Assembly: GCA_017347445.1 (NCBI GenBank)
Contig: AP021856.1
Coordinates: forward strand, 620,001 to 684,000
Reading direction: 5' to 3'
Source of the DNA: Candidatus Brocadia pituitae
Lineage (GTDB): Bacteria; Planctomycetota; Brocadiia; Brocadiales; Brocadiaceae
Length of the DNA: 64,000 bases
The notes under the pieces are model-generated. The model did not search any database. It had not been told where the DNA came from and was given only the letters and a program-made list of their open reading frames with translations. A program made the translations under genes and the position numbers. Below are positions 16,454 to 25,273 of the stretch, piece by piece. How positions within the stretch are numbered: the first letter of the stretch is position 1; every line of letters starts with the position of its first letter.

Positions 16454-17914
16454 ACTTTGTTAAAAATTTAAGCGGCGAATTTTTTCTTCAGTCGTTTCGA
16501 TTTGATTTTGAAATAATCACGGGCAAGGTGATCGTTCTTTGAGAGAGTGCTTGTTGAGGCAAATTCAAGCAGAGAATTGATAGCCTGTTTGATTTCGTTG
16601 AAGGTAGTAGGTTTTGTTTCAAGGATTTTACTCAGATACGCATTTTGTTTGATCCAGTAGACAAGAGTCCATGCGATAAGACAAAGATTCCAGTACCGTT
16701 CAATCTTGTTGATATGTCTGACTTGGTAGTGATCAAAGTAGAAGGTATCTTTTAGTTCCCTGAAACACTGCTCAATACCCCAACGAAGCAGGTAGCTGGT
16801 GATAACCGTCTTTGCAGATGCCGTGAGTTGGTTGGTAATAAGAATGTGACAGGTATTGTCATCATCCTTGTTCCACTTACCCAGAACCACGACGAACTTC
16901 AAAGGGATATCACAATCTTTCAGTTTTGCCTCAAAAGAGTAGGTTCTATAGGAGACTTCAGAGCCATCCGGAGTTTTGAATTTGATCGATTTGGTTTTGT
17001 GCCAGTAATGCTTTTTGATGAGGGTAACGAGCTCATCTGGTTTTACACAACACTTCGTTCTTTTTACCGGATGGTGCATGAAGATATTTCTGTTGGATTT
17101 TATTTCAGAGAAGAAGAATTTCTTTCGCGTGTGAATGTGTTCCAGGAAATGAGTTGCAGCATACCATGAGTCGAAGGTAACAGCGGAGAAGTCAAGGGTT
17201 TCAAGGGATGTATCAAAGAGTTCTTTTGCAATGCGAATCTTGTCCTTAAAGAGGGGATTGGTTTCTCCGCCGGGGAATTCGCTGGCGGGAAGATAGGGGA
17301 CGATGTCGAGGGGAAAGTGTTTTGCTGGTGAGACGAAGGCGATAGCGACTCCAACATTGCAGACTTCTTCCTTTTTCAGAGGTCCGCAGTATTGCCACTT
17401 TGCACCCTCGGTTTTCTTTGCAAAGGGTTTTGGGCAGCCGGTGTCATCAATGGCAAGCAGTCCGTCTTTGGTGAAGGCAGTAGTTCTCTGCTTGTGAATG
17501 ACTTCTAGCCTCTTGCGTTTCAAGGCTGGAATATCCCAGACTGAGTCGGAGAAGAAGTATTGAAATTTCTGATACTCCGTATGAGTTGCTTTCGCCATAG
17601 CTTCCAGTGAATTTCTTTTGTAATCTTTGAAGAGAGCGTAAATAGCAAGGGTGAACATGGCCATTTGTTTGTTGCTGAAGCACGAGGAGAAGTGTTTCAG
17701 GAATTTGTTTAACAGAGAAATGTTTGCACCGAAAATACTCAAATCCTTTGCTCCTGTGGTTGGTTGACAGAAAAGTTCACAAGTACAATTGATAGCAGGA
17801 GTAAAGGGATAAGTCAAGCAAAAAATAAGTCGCAAAGCATTGATTTGTAGTAAGTTGAGTCAAATTCGACTTATGACTTAAAAATATTTTTTTACATACG
17901 TTTTTTAACAAAGT
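16454..17914 (-). mobile_element. IS4/IS701-type insertion sequence
   Basis: About 1.46 kb, bounded by inverted ACTTTGTTAAAAA (16454-16466) and TTTTTAACAAAGT (17902-17914). It encodes one transposase. No exact target duplication could be defined at the ends as drawn, so the terminal few bases are uncertain. Confidence 0.82.
16468..17835 (-). CDS. DDE transposase, IS4/IS701 type
   Basis: Up to 455 residues. LLAIDDTGCPKPFAKKTEGA holds the first catalytic Asp. LDFSAVTFDSWYAATHFLE holds the second, and LRWGIEQCFRELKDTFYFDHYQ supplies the third residue (Glu) in the usual Y/W-x2-RW-x2-E context. The true start may be downstream, near IFGANISLLNKFLKHFS, since the first 30 residues are unlike transposase. 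The frame is intact, so the element may be active. Confidence 0.88.
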   Translation of the reverse strand: MRLIFCLTYPFTPAINCTCELFCQPTTGAKDLSIFGANISLLNKFLKHFSSCFSNKQMAMFTLAIYALFKDYKRNSLEAMAKATHTEYQKFQYFFSDSVWDIPALKRKRLEVIHKQRTTAFTKDGLLAIDDTGCPKPFAKKTEGAKWQYCGPLKKEEVCNVGVAIAFVSPAKHFPLDIVPYLPASEFPGGETNPLFKDKIRIAKELFDTSLETLDFSAVTFDSWYAATHFLEHIHTRKKFFFSEIKSNRNIFMHHPVKRTKCCVKPDELVTLIKKHYWHKTKSIKFKTPDGSEVSYRTYSFEAKLKDCDIPLKFVVVLGKWNKDDDNTCHILITNQLTASAKTVITSYLLRWGIEQCFRELKDTFYFDHYQVRHINKIERYWNLCLIAWTLVYWIKQNAYLSKILETKPTTFNEIKQAINSLLEFASTSTLSKNDHLARDYFKIKSKRLKKKFAA

Positions 17915-19443
17915 AATGCTCTAATTGAACTTAAACAATTAGCAAGTAGTTTAATACTTCCTAACTGCGGGTCATCACATCCAATCTTTCGAGCCAATTT
18001 TCTTATTTCATCCTTGCTAAAAGCATCGATAACAACACTGGCAAGCTTTATTATTTCAGTTTTAAATTCTTCCCTTGATTCAGTTACAACGTAATGAAGT
18101 TCATCTACCTTTTCATTAAAGCCCTTTATATCAGATTTAAAAAGTGATATAGAAATATCATCTATTTCTATTAGGGGGAATTTTTTTATACAATTCTTCA
18201 GGTCACGCAATGGATCATTTCCCATCCACCATTTACCCTCAAAATCAGTTGTAATTGCACGTTTTGACAAACCACTTTTTGGGGGTTCGTTAAAAGATTT
18301 CCAGTATAATTGTTCTGAAAAAGGAATATCTCTTAGATAGCAAAGATATGTATGTACCTGACCTTCTTCGTTTATGTCGTACGTCTTAAGAGACCATGCA
18401 CCCCGACATCGGATTGTCCTATCGGTAATTTCATATTTTTCAGGATCATTCTTATATTTTATAAGTACTTCAGGCTTAAAAAATGCCGGAGTTGTTTCAA
18501 AAGGCAAATCAGATTTAGTAAAATAATTTGACAGTGCCTCTGGTGCACAGGAAATTTCTTTAACCACGTTATTTTTCCGATCAAAAGCTATAAACTTTTC
18601 ATATTTGTTTACTTTGTTTTCTCCGTTATAGAGTAACCTTATTGCATCTTCTACAGTTAAGTTGTCCTCAATGACATTTGCTCCACGAATTTGGCAAAAC
18701 CTGCTCTTTCCTGCAGAATTTTGTAATGTTAACTTTTTAAAGAAAATCTGTTCATCGAAATCTTCAAATTTAGATTCCTTTCTTGATTCATTGTTAAGAA
18801 AATTAAAATCATCATCAAATCTATCTACGACAAACAATCTTACTAATTTTGTATTTGTAAAGAAACAATAGAGCCTTAATTTTGTTAAGTCTGCAAATGC
18901 AATGGTAATGTTATCTTGTTTCTTTATTTTAAATAGATCTACATAATCTCCATTATAATCCAATTTACAAAAAGAGTTTTGTTTATCAACCCAGTAAGCG
19001 TTTGATGCATGAATGAGCTTTTGGCTAAACTCTAAAGAATATGGTCTTTCCTCTGGGCCTCTTAGAAACGATCTATAATACAAAACAGGTTCCGCATTTT
19101 TGAAAAACTCATCTGAATCATCGTCAAAAGGATAACAGACTTTAACCCACTCCTTTCCTGCACTACTCCATAATGAGAAAGAAAAACATTGTTCTTTTGT
19201 TTGAAGGCTCAAGTTCATAAGATATTCTGGATTCATATTTTCGAATCTCACCTTGGGTATAAAAAGAGAGTACATAAAGAATTTTTTGCTATATATTTGT
19301 GTGGGAATTAATCCAAGTTCTTTGGTTGATTTAAGAAATCGAATAACGTCTTCAGCATTGATCCAATCTTCATACGAAGCTGATTCAAATGGAGGGACAT
19401 TATCCGTGTCTTTAATGTATTGAAAAATTTCCTTTTCTTTCAA

Positions 19444-19639
19444 AAAATCCCCTTTAAATTTATATCAAAAAGTTTGGGATAAAAAAGTCTGTTGGGGCTT
19501 AGGTATAAACATTTGCTTTTTTCAAGTCAGGTAGACATTACCCTCCCCTACCTAACTAACCATCCACGCAAGACACAAAAGTTTATCGGCGTGCTTTAGA
19601 ACGTCCGATAGAATAACGTGTTAGAACATTTCAATTTGT
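19444..19639. other. Intergenic region
   Basis: AT-rich leader of the split gene. No terminator, repeat or regulatory site identified. Confidence 0.4.
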
Positions 19640-19972
19640 TCACAAATTGTTTAGATAGGTCTTGATTCTTTTGCGGTTTTCACCTTCCTTGTCACCCTTA
19701 CAATATATCTCGATAAAATCAACCCTCAAATCATTGCAATGGAAGGCGTAAATAATCCGCAGGGAAGAACCCTTGAGATAGCGGCAAAACATACGCGCCT
19801 TTATGACTGCGCAACGGTCATTCTTTATTATGACTGTGAAATGTTTACTGTTTCCCAAAGGCTCAACGGTGATTACGCGTTTAAACTCTTCCAGGTCATC
19901 CGACAATGATTTGTACTTTTTCATCAACTGCTTACACTCTCTGGCAAATTCCGGCAGTTCATTAAAGTTCAT
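19640..19972 (-). CDS. RelE/ParE-like toxin of a Panacea toxin-antitoxin pair
   Basis: 110 residues. The C-terminal half reads LRIIYAFHCNDLRVDFIEIY then CKGDKEGENRKRI, a RelE-superfamily pattern. The start overlaps the end of the antitoxin gene by 11 nt. Antitoxin-first order with overlap is usual for these pairs. Toxic activity (probably mRNA cleavage or other translation block) is inferred from the fold only. Confidence 0.8.
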   Translation of the reverse strand: MNFNELPEFARECKQLMKKYKSLSDDLEEFKRVITVEPLGNSKHFTVIIKNDRCAVIKARMFCRYLKGSSLRIIYAFHCNDLRVDFIEIYCKGDKEGENRKRIKTYLNNL

Positions 19973-20756
19973 CGTCGTAGTTTCTTACTGAATAACGCTC
20001 GTCCCGATAGAACACGCTTTCATAAGAAATCGGCTGACCTTCCTTTGCCGCTTTCCACGGCATATCCTCGTGCGAGTAATTTTCTATTTCTTTAGCATTT
20101 TTATCAGAAAGACGCGCCAGGACTTCCTCAATATGACCAATTTCCCGCGCCGAAAGAATACCAAGATTGGCTCGCTTAATAGGCAGATACTTTTTTTGCA
20201 AGTGGTTAAAATATTTGCTTTTTACCGCTTCAATCTCGCCGTTTCTCTGCATATCTTTTAAAATCGTTCCCAGCTCAACCGATGTCGGTCCGTGATGATT
20301 TTTAATATAAGTCGCCCCCATTAAGCTTTCTTCAAATTTTTCATAATAATCAAAATCAATGAAATAGAGGAGTTTATGGAGCACCGTTTCTCCGACATTT
20401 GGCTTGCTGCCGATTTTTTCCAAAATGTAAAGCAACACCTGCTTGAATTTATCTAGATTCTTTCGCGTTATGCGGATGTGAAGACCGGCATCTGCCTTTT
20501 TATCGACCCTCGCCTTTTCCAAAACAACCTTATGCCTGGGCTCTTTGCCGGCTAAAAAATCTTCGAATGAAATGCCAAAAATATCAGCAAGTGTTTTCGC
20601 AGCGGAAATAGTTAAATCCCTCTCGCCCTGCTCTATTTGAATATACGTAGGCCGGGAAACACCGATCTTTGACGCCAGATACTCCTGGGTCAGATTGTGC
20701 TTTTTGCGCATCTGTTGGATAAATTTTGAATGTTTTGAAACGTGGTAATTAGTCAT
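19962..20756 (-). CDS. Antitoxin with XRE helix-turn-helix and Panacea (DUF4065) domain
   Basis: 264 residues. Residues 8-65 are an XRE HTH (RKKHNLTQEYLASKIGVSRP then YIQIEQGERDLTISAAKTLA). Residues 95-240 are the Panacea domain (GETVLHKLLYFIDFDYYEKF, GATYIKNHHGPTSVEL). Panacea domains are known to neutralise many unrelated toxins, and they are often fused to HTH domains for autoregulation. The promoter carries two direct repeats that fit the HTH. It overlaps its partner gene by 11 nt. Confidence 0.9.
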   Translation of the reverse strand: MTNYHVSKHSKFIQQMRKKHNLTQEYLASKIGVSRPTYIQIEQGERDLTISAAKTLADIFGISFEDFLAGKEPRHKVVLEKARVDKKADAGLHIRITRKNLDKFKQVLLYILEKIGSKPNVGETVLHKLLYFIDFDYYEKFEESLMGATYIKNHHGPTSVELGTILKDMQRNGEIEAVKSKYFNHLQKKYLPIKRANLGILSAREIGHIEEVLARLSDKNAKEIENYSHEDMPWKAAKEGQPISYESVFYRDERYSVRNYDDEL

Positions 20757-20820
20757 ATATCTCCTGAAAAATAGACTTTCATTATTTACGGTGCCACGGC
20801 ACTATTGCTTAATGGCTATA

Positions 20821-20868
20821 ATGGTAAACTATGTAAATATATTTGTCAATAGCAATGTAAATATATTT
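20821..20868 (-). promoter_or_regulatory. Promoter and operator repeats of the Panacea pair
   Basis: Reading on the minus strand, TTGACA (20849-20844) is followed 17 nt later by TACCAT (20826-20821), a strong -35 with a fair -10. Two identical copies of ATGTAAATATATTT (20831-20844 and 20855-20868), 24 bp apart, cover the spacer and the upstream side. This spacing puts them on nearly the same face of the helix, as for a dimeric XRE repressor. Confidence 0.75.
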
Positions 20869-21101
20869 AACATTAGCAAGGACTACCCGGCAACAAACAG
20901 AAAAAACAGACCTCTCTCCTGCGAACAGAAGCGCTTCCCCGGTCGGATTGGATGCTTTTTCTCTTGAGGATTGGGTTCTAAAGGATAGGCGGAGATATTC
21001 AAATATGCGTCGAGCGTATTCCACGATTGTGGTTGGACTGAGTAAAGCTAAACCTAACAAATCAAATTATTCTAATCCGAACGAGTCAGAACCAAATTGA
21101 G
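20866..21101 (+). pseudogene. Unrecognised C-terminal coding fragment
   Basis: An open frame without a start reads VGLDAFSLEDWVLKDRRRYS then MRRAYSTIVVGLSKAKPN, ending in TGA. The wording is protein-like, but I cannot place it in a family. It is cut off upstream by a stop at the operator of the Panacea pair. Confidence 0.3.
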
Positions 21102-21212
21102 GACACATCCCTTTTCGAGTCTACCTCTATATCAGAAAGGAAACCTTTGAGAAAAAACCCTATTTGTGAATGATTGTCTTCTTGCCCCCAACTACAGGGA
21201 ACAATGAATCTA

Positions 21213-21345
21213 GTATTTAAGGGATGCAATGAAAACCCTGTTCTTCTGTCAATTGAATTTGAGTGCGTACCATATTAGCCTCCCGTGATTACCGTTTTGG
21301 CTCGATGATAACAGATTTAACCAGGCATGTCAAAAGGGCATGTTT
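21213..21345 (-). pseudogene. Deletion scar of a third vapBC locus
   Basis: The stretch TATTTAAGGGATGCAATGAA matches the DNA just after the intact vapC (22240-22262). At CCTGTTCTT the sequence jumps to the start of vapB (matching 22852-22960), including the promoter side. The intact locus has CCTGTTCTTC at both points, about 588 bp apart. So this copy lost all between two short direct repeats. Confidence 0.78.
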
Positions 21346-21452
21346 ACCATTTCAGACTGCAGAAACAACAAATCAACTTAATCCTTTTCTATCGTCAAAG
21401 CATACTTAATCTCCTCTTTTTTCTATAACTCCATGTCATAATCATTTACCTC
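21346..21452. other. Short intergenic region after the vapC remnant
   Basis: Contains TTACCATTTCAGACTGC (about 21343-21360), shared with 22206-22222 beside the intact vapBC. Otherwise nothing recognised. Confidence 0.4.
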
Positions 21453-21852
21453 TCACACAGTCCAGTCAACAACCTTCAGATTCTTTATACGCTTAAATTC
21501 CCTGATATTGTTTGTAACAAGGATAACGCCACGACACAGGGCATGCGCCCCTATCAATGTATCCAGAGAGCCGACAGGCTTACCAATCTTTTCAAGTTGC
21601 GAACGGACTATTCCATACGTTTCTGCCACCTTTTCATCAAAAGAGGCAATTTCAAGAGACAGGACAAATTCTTCACGGGCAATTCTATTTTGTTTCTTGT
21701 GCTGACTTTTGGCTACCTCATATTGAAGTTCTGCAAGGATAATGGAAGAAATACCTACTTCGCCTGCGGTATGTTTTTAGGTTCTCTATAATTTTCTCAG
21801 ACCGACGTTTGATAAGGTAAATGCAGATATTGGTATCCAGCATGAACTTCAT
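21453..21852 (-). pseudogene. vapC: PIN-domain toxin VapC with a frameshift
   Basis: The start MKFMLDTNICIYLIKRRSEK is canonical VapC, including the first metal Asp. After ENLKTY a single extra base shifts the frame. The remainder continues as AGEVGISSIILAELQYEVAK, then GAHALCRGVILVTNNIREF and ends LKVVDWTV at TGA 21453-21455. Total length of 400 nt is one more than 133 codons, as expected. The lesion should inactivate the toxin while vapB is left intact. Confidence 0.85.
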
Positions 21853-22081
21853 CAAACAGTTCCTCCCGCTTCTGCGTTTCAGGCTGAGTTCTTTCGCTCA
21901 TAAAATCATCAGAAAATTTTTTGAGACACTTGATATGTGTATCCCATGTCTTTTTTTCAGGAATTAGGATTACTCGATTATTTTCTTTTTTGATAAACAC
22001 GCGATCTCCTTCGAATCTGAACTCTTTTGGCAACCGCACTGCCTGGCTTTGTCCGTTTTTAAAAAGTTTTGCCGTCTTCAT
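21797..22081 (-). CDS. vapB: VapB/MazE-type antitoxin
   Basis: 94 residues. The N-terminal AbrB-like domain reads TAKLFKNGQSQAVRLPKEFR then FEGDRVFIKKENNRVILIP. The C-terminal part (FSDDFMSERTQPETQKREEL) binds toxin in relatives. The frame runs 56 nt into vapC. The usual VapB stops near that point, so the last 15-20 residues may be a read-over. It can still be expressed without a functional partner. Confidence 0.85.
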   Translation of the reverse strand: MKTAKLFKNGQSQAVRLPKEFRFEGDRVFIKKENNRVILIPEKKTWDTHIKCLKKFSDDFMSERTQPETQKREELFDEVHAGYQYLHLPYQTSV

Positions 22082-22244
22082 ACTGCACCTCCATATAATA
22101 TATATTTATGAATACAGACTACCATTGCGTAACTTAACAGGATAAATTCAAAAATATGATCTGTCTCATCGCCCACATCCTTACCGGATATGATTTGCTG
22201 ACAAGGTTACCATTTCAGACTGCCGAAAACAATAAATCAGGTAT

Positions 22245-22643
22245 TTAAGGAATGCAATGAAAACCCTGTTCTTCAAAATGGGAATCAAAAGTAAAAATGA
22301 TTTTAATTCCTAAATTGCGCATAATTTCGAAACTTATGCAATCAACAAGGCTCAGTTTTCGTCTCGATGCTGCCAGAAGGGCGCTTACTCCTGATCTGTG
22401 TACACCCGATGTAATCCACTCGATATTAATGATCGGCAATATGTCTTCTTGTAATCCCACTACTGCATCCATGCCGAGACGATGCTGTATAAGGGCAAAG
22501 CTTTCCACCAAAATATAATTTGTAGTGATAAGGACATTTTCAGGTTTGAGTATTTTATTCCATGCTTCTTTTGCTTTTTTATGGTTTGCATCGTCTCTAT
22601 CGAGCAGGGCAAAAAGTGCAGATGTATCAACAAAGATTCTCAT
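22245..22643 (-). CDS. vapC: PIN-domain toxin (VapC family)
   Basis: 132 residues. MRIFVDTSALFALLDRDDAN carries the first metal Asp. ITTNYILVESFALIQ holds the middle acidic residue. LSLVDCISFEIM and FTFDSHFEEQGF hold the C-terminal Asp residues. The start overlaps the antitoxin stop by 4 nt (ATGA). Intact, and so probably an active RNase held by the preceding antitoxin. Confidence 0.9.
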   Translation of the reverse strand: MRIFVDTSALFALLDRDDANHKKAKEAWNKILKPENVLITTNYILVESFALIQHRLGMDAVVGLQEDILPIINIEWITSGVHRSGVSALLAASRRKLSLVDCISFEIMRNLGIKIIFTFDSHFEEQGFHCIP

Positions 22644-22888
22644 TTGCCGAATGCCTCTACGAGGTAGGTATCGTGCTTCCTTGAAATGTCACGTTTACCG
22701 GAACTGAATCTGCCCACTATGTCAATCGCTCTTTTCCGCCTTTCTTCGATGTCAACCACTGTGTCGGTCCGGATAACGGTATCGACTGCTTGCCTTATGA
22801 TCTCTGCAACAGATAGATGCCGGGATAATGCAATTTTTTTTAATGCCATTACCTGTTCTTCTGTCAATTGAATTTGAGTACGTACCAT
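22640..22888 (-). CDS. vapB: Ribbon-helix-helix antitoxin (VapB type)
   Basis: 82 residues. TQIQLTEEQVMALKKIALSR followed by LSVAEIIRQAVD is a ribbon-helix-helix DNA-binding domain. The tail RAIDIVGRFSSGKRDISRKH and YLVEAF is the typical VapC-binding end. First gene of a two-gene operon. Confidence 0.88.
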   Translation of the reverse strand: MVRTQIQLTEEQVMALKKIALSRHLSVAEIIRQAVDTVIRTDTVVDIEERRKRAIDIVGRFSSGKRDISRKHDTYLVEAFGK

Positions 22889-23353
22889 ATTAGCCTCCAG
22901 TGATTACAGTTTTGGCTCAATGATATCAGATTTAACCACCCATGTCAAAACAGTTTGTCGTTCGACTGAGCGCTCACGCGAAGTCCATGTCACCCGAAGA
23001 ACCGCTTATTATAGATGGATATATTTTCCACGTCTTGTGTTTTGAGACATTCTCAGTAAAATTATCATAGCAATTTTGGAGATTGGCTACAGACATCAGG
23101 CAGTTACATGCCTGTTATTGTCTTTGATCCCTGAGAGTTTTCAATGAGGTAGATTTGCTGAACGGGATACCTCCTTAAGTGGTAAGGTGTTTGTAATTCA
23201 CCCACCCCTTTACCCCCCCCAAGAGGTGACTTACAAAATCCCGCCCTGGGAGGGGCGAGGGGTGGGTAACGCGCTCTTGTATCTTAAGAAAAGCCGTGGG
23301 TGTTGGGGAAAAATTTAATAGAGTCGTTGGAACAGTATGTCAGGAGGATATGT
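22889..23353. repeat. Intergenic repeats before uup
   Basis: TTCGACTGAGCGCTCACG at about 22968-22985 recurs at 5462. An inverted repeat CACCCACCCCTTTACCCC/GGGGCGAGGGGTGGGT spans about 23198-23268. AGGAGG at 23342-23347 is the uup ribosome binding site. No promoter was assigned. Confidence 0.6.
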
Positions 23354-25177
23354 GTGGCATTGATAAGTTTACAGGATGTAACGATGGGCTTTGGAATGCC
23401 CTTATTGATTGAGCATGCGAATTTGCAGATTGAACGTGGTGAAAGGGTGTGCCTTCTCGGTCGCAATGGCTCCGGCAAGTCTACCTTGCTCAAGCTGATC
23501 AACGGAGATCTGGTACCCGATTCAGGCGATATTGTCCGGCAAAAGGGGCTGCATACCGCCTATCTTTCCCAGGAGATTCCGGGGGAATTGAGTGGCACCG
23601 TATTCGATATCGTATCTGCCGGGTCTGAGACGCCTGATCGTAGCAAGGCTGTGCAAGATATCGCTCAGGAGTCGAAAAAGCAGCATCAAATCAACAAAGT
23701 ACTTTCACAGATGCAATTAGATGCCGGTGCCGGATTTAATACGCTTTCCTCCGGTCTCAAACGCCGGGTATTGCTTGCCAAAGGGCTGGTGTGTGACCCC
23801 GATATCCTGTTGCTTGACGAACCGACCAATCATTTAGACGTTGATTCGATCAGATGGCTGGAAGAATTTCTCCTGCGGTACGGAGGAACACTGCTCTTTG
23901 TTACTCACGACCGCACATTTCTCAAGAAACTGGCCACCCGCATTATTGAACTCGACCGGGGCAGGCTTTCAAGCTGGGCGTGTGATTATGAGACCTTTCT
24001 TGTGCGCAAACAGGCCGTCCTTGATGCAGAAGAGAGTCAGCAGGCCGTTTTTGACAAGAAACTGGCACAGGAAGAGATATGGATCCGTCAGGGCATTAAG
24101 GCCAGGCGCACCAGGAATGAAGGTCGGGTGCGGGCGCTGGAAGATATGCGCAAGGCAAGGCTGGATCGGCGACAGGTTATGGGCACGGTGCGCATGCAGA
24201 CCCAGGAGGCCGAACGTTCCGGCGCGCTCGTGATAAAGGCTGAGGACGTTACTTATAGCTATGACACCAAACCGGTTGTCAGCGGTTTTTCCACAGCGAT
24301 TATGAGGGGCGATAAGATCGGAATTATTGGCCCCAATGGCGCGGGCAAGACCACGCTTCTGCGGCTTCTGCTGGGAGAATTGGCTCCCCAACAGGGCAGT
24401 GTGCGACAGGGCACCCGTCTCAACATCACCTATTTCGACCAGCTTCGCGCTCAATTAAAGGAGGATAAATCGGTTTTTGATAACATAGGGGATGGGAACG
24501 ATGTCATCGTCTTTAACGGCAAACCACGGCATGTTATCAGCTATTTGCAGGATTTTCTGTTTTCCCCTGATCGTGTACGGGTGCCGGTAAATGCCCTTTC
24601 AGGTGGAGAACGTAACCGCCTCCTCCTGGCAAGGCTATTTGCAAGACCATCCAACGTCCTCGTGATGGATGAACCCACGAACGATCTGGACTTGGAGACC
24701 CTGGAGCTTTTGGAAGAATTGCTATTAGACTATCAGGGCACACTTCTGCTCGTCAGCCATGACCGAACCTTCCTTAATAATGTGGTGACCAGCACCTTTG
24801 TATTTGAGGGAAAAGGAAAGGTGAATGAGTATATTGGCGGGTATGACGATTGGCAACGGCAGAGCGAAGGAGGAAAGAACGTCGTTACGGAGAAAATTCC
24901 GACGAAGACAGCACCAGTGCGCAGGCAGAGCGAACGGCCCCGCAAGCTTACCTTTAAGGAGCAACGTGAGCTTGAAGCCCTGCCGCAACGAATTGAATCT
25001 CTGGAGGCTGAACAACTGCAATTATATCAAGCCATGAGTGATCCCCTGTTTTTTCAGAAGGGGAAAGAGGAGATCGCAAAAATCAATGACCGGGCATCGT
25101 CCCTGGAAAGTGAATTGGCAGAGGCCTATCACCGATGGGAGACCTTAGAGAAATTATGCGATACCACAAGCTTTTGA
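23354..25177 (+). CDS. uup: ABC-F family ATPase Uup
   Basis: 607 residues from the GTG at 23354, chosen for AGGAGG 6 nt upstream; the frame opens at 23300. Two ABC domains: Walker A GRNGSGKST and GPNGAGKTT, signatures LSSGLKRR and LSGGERNR, Walker B LLLDEPTNHLD and LVMDEPTNDLD. The linker between them and the C-terminal coiled coil (KLTFKEQRELEALPQRIESL onward) identify Uup among ABC-F proteins. ABC-F proteins have no membrane domain and act on the ribosome; Uup also reduces tandem-repeat excision. That is relevant in so repeat-rich a genome. The first signature deviates (SSG for SGG). Confidence 0.92.
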   Translation: MALISLQDVTMGFGMPLLIEHANLQIERGERVCLLGRNGSGKSTLLKLINGDLVPDSGDIVRQKGLHTAYLSQEIPGELSGTVFDIVSAGSETPDRSKAVQDIAQESKKQHQINKVLSQMQLDAGAGFNTLSSGLKRRVLLAKGLVCDPDILLLDEPTNHLDVDSIRWLEEFLLRYGGTLLFVTHDRTFLKKLATRIIELDRGRLSSWACDYETFLVRKQAVLDAEESQQAVFDKKLAQEEIWIRQGIKARRTRNEGRVRALEDMRKARLDRRQVMGTVRMQTQEAERSGALVIKAEDVTYSYDTKPVVSGFSTAIMRGDKIGIIGPNGAGKTTLLRLLLGELAPQQGSVRQGTRLNITYFDQLRAQLKEDKSVFDNIGDGNDVIVFNGKPRHVISYLQDFLFSPDRVRVPVNALSGGERNRLLLARLFARPSNVLVMDEPTNDLDLETLELLEELLLDYQGTLLLVSHDRTFLNNVVTSTFVFEGKGKVNEYIGGYDDWQRQSEGGKNVVTEKIPTKTAPVRRQSERPRKLTFKEQRELEALPQRIESLEAEQLQLYQAMSDPLFFQKGKEEIAKINDRASSLESELAEAYHRWETLEKLCDTTSF

Positions 25178-25273
25178 TATTGCAACGGATATTCGCTTCG
25201 GATTTTTGAAGTCTTCTTTACAATCATGTGTCTCCGTCACAACCTACAAGCACCACTCTTTGCAGCATAATGT
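25178..25273. other. Convergent intergenic spacer
   Basis: Between uup (plus) and the hexahaem cytochrome (minus). No clear terminator hairpin seen. Confidence 0.4.

Larger units (their letters stand above)
16247..19443 (-). pseudogene. Gene of unknown function split by an IS element
   Basis: The 5' part (17905-19443) encodes 512 residues with no signal peptide or membrane segment. It ends NCLSSIRALLC with the stop formed in the IS end. On the far side of the element the frame resumes in the same orientation as VDEQVVKEVISPLQELWDF and RSKKGIAHIGELP, ending at 16247. Joined, it would be about 580 residues with a helical C-terminus. I do not recognise the family. Motifs such as EGKWWMGNDPLRD and TIRCRGAWSLKTYD are aromatic-rich. 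The insertion removes only about 60 C-terminal residues, so the truncated protein may still be made. Confidence 0.75.

Noticed and set aside
16440-17925. Exact target duplication of the IS at 16454-17914
   Set aside because: Several 3-4 bp matches were possible, but none was consistent with the inverted ends, so no duplication is claimed.
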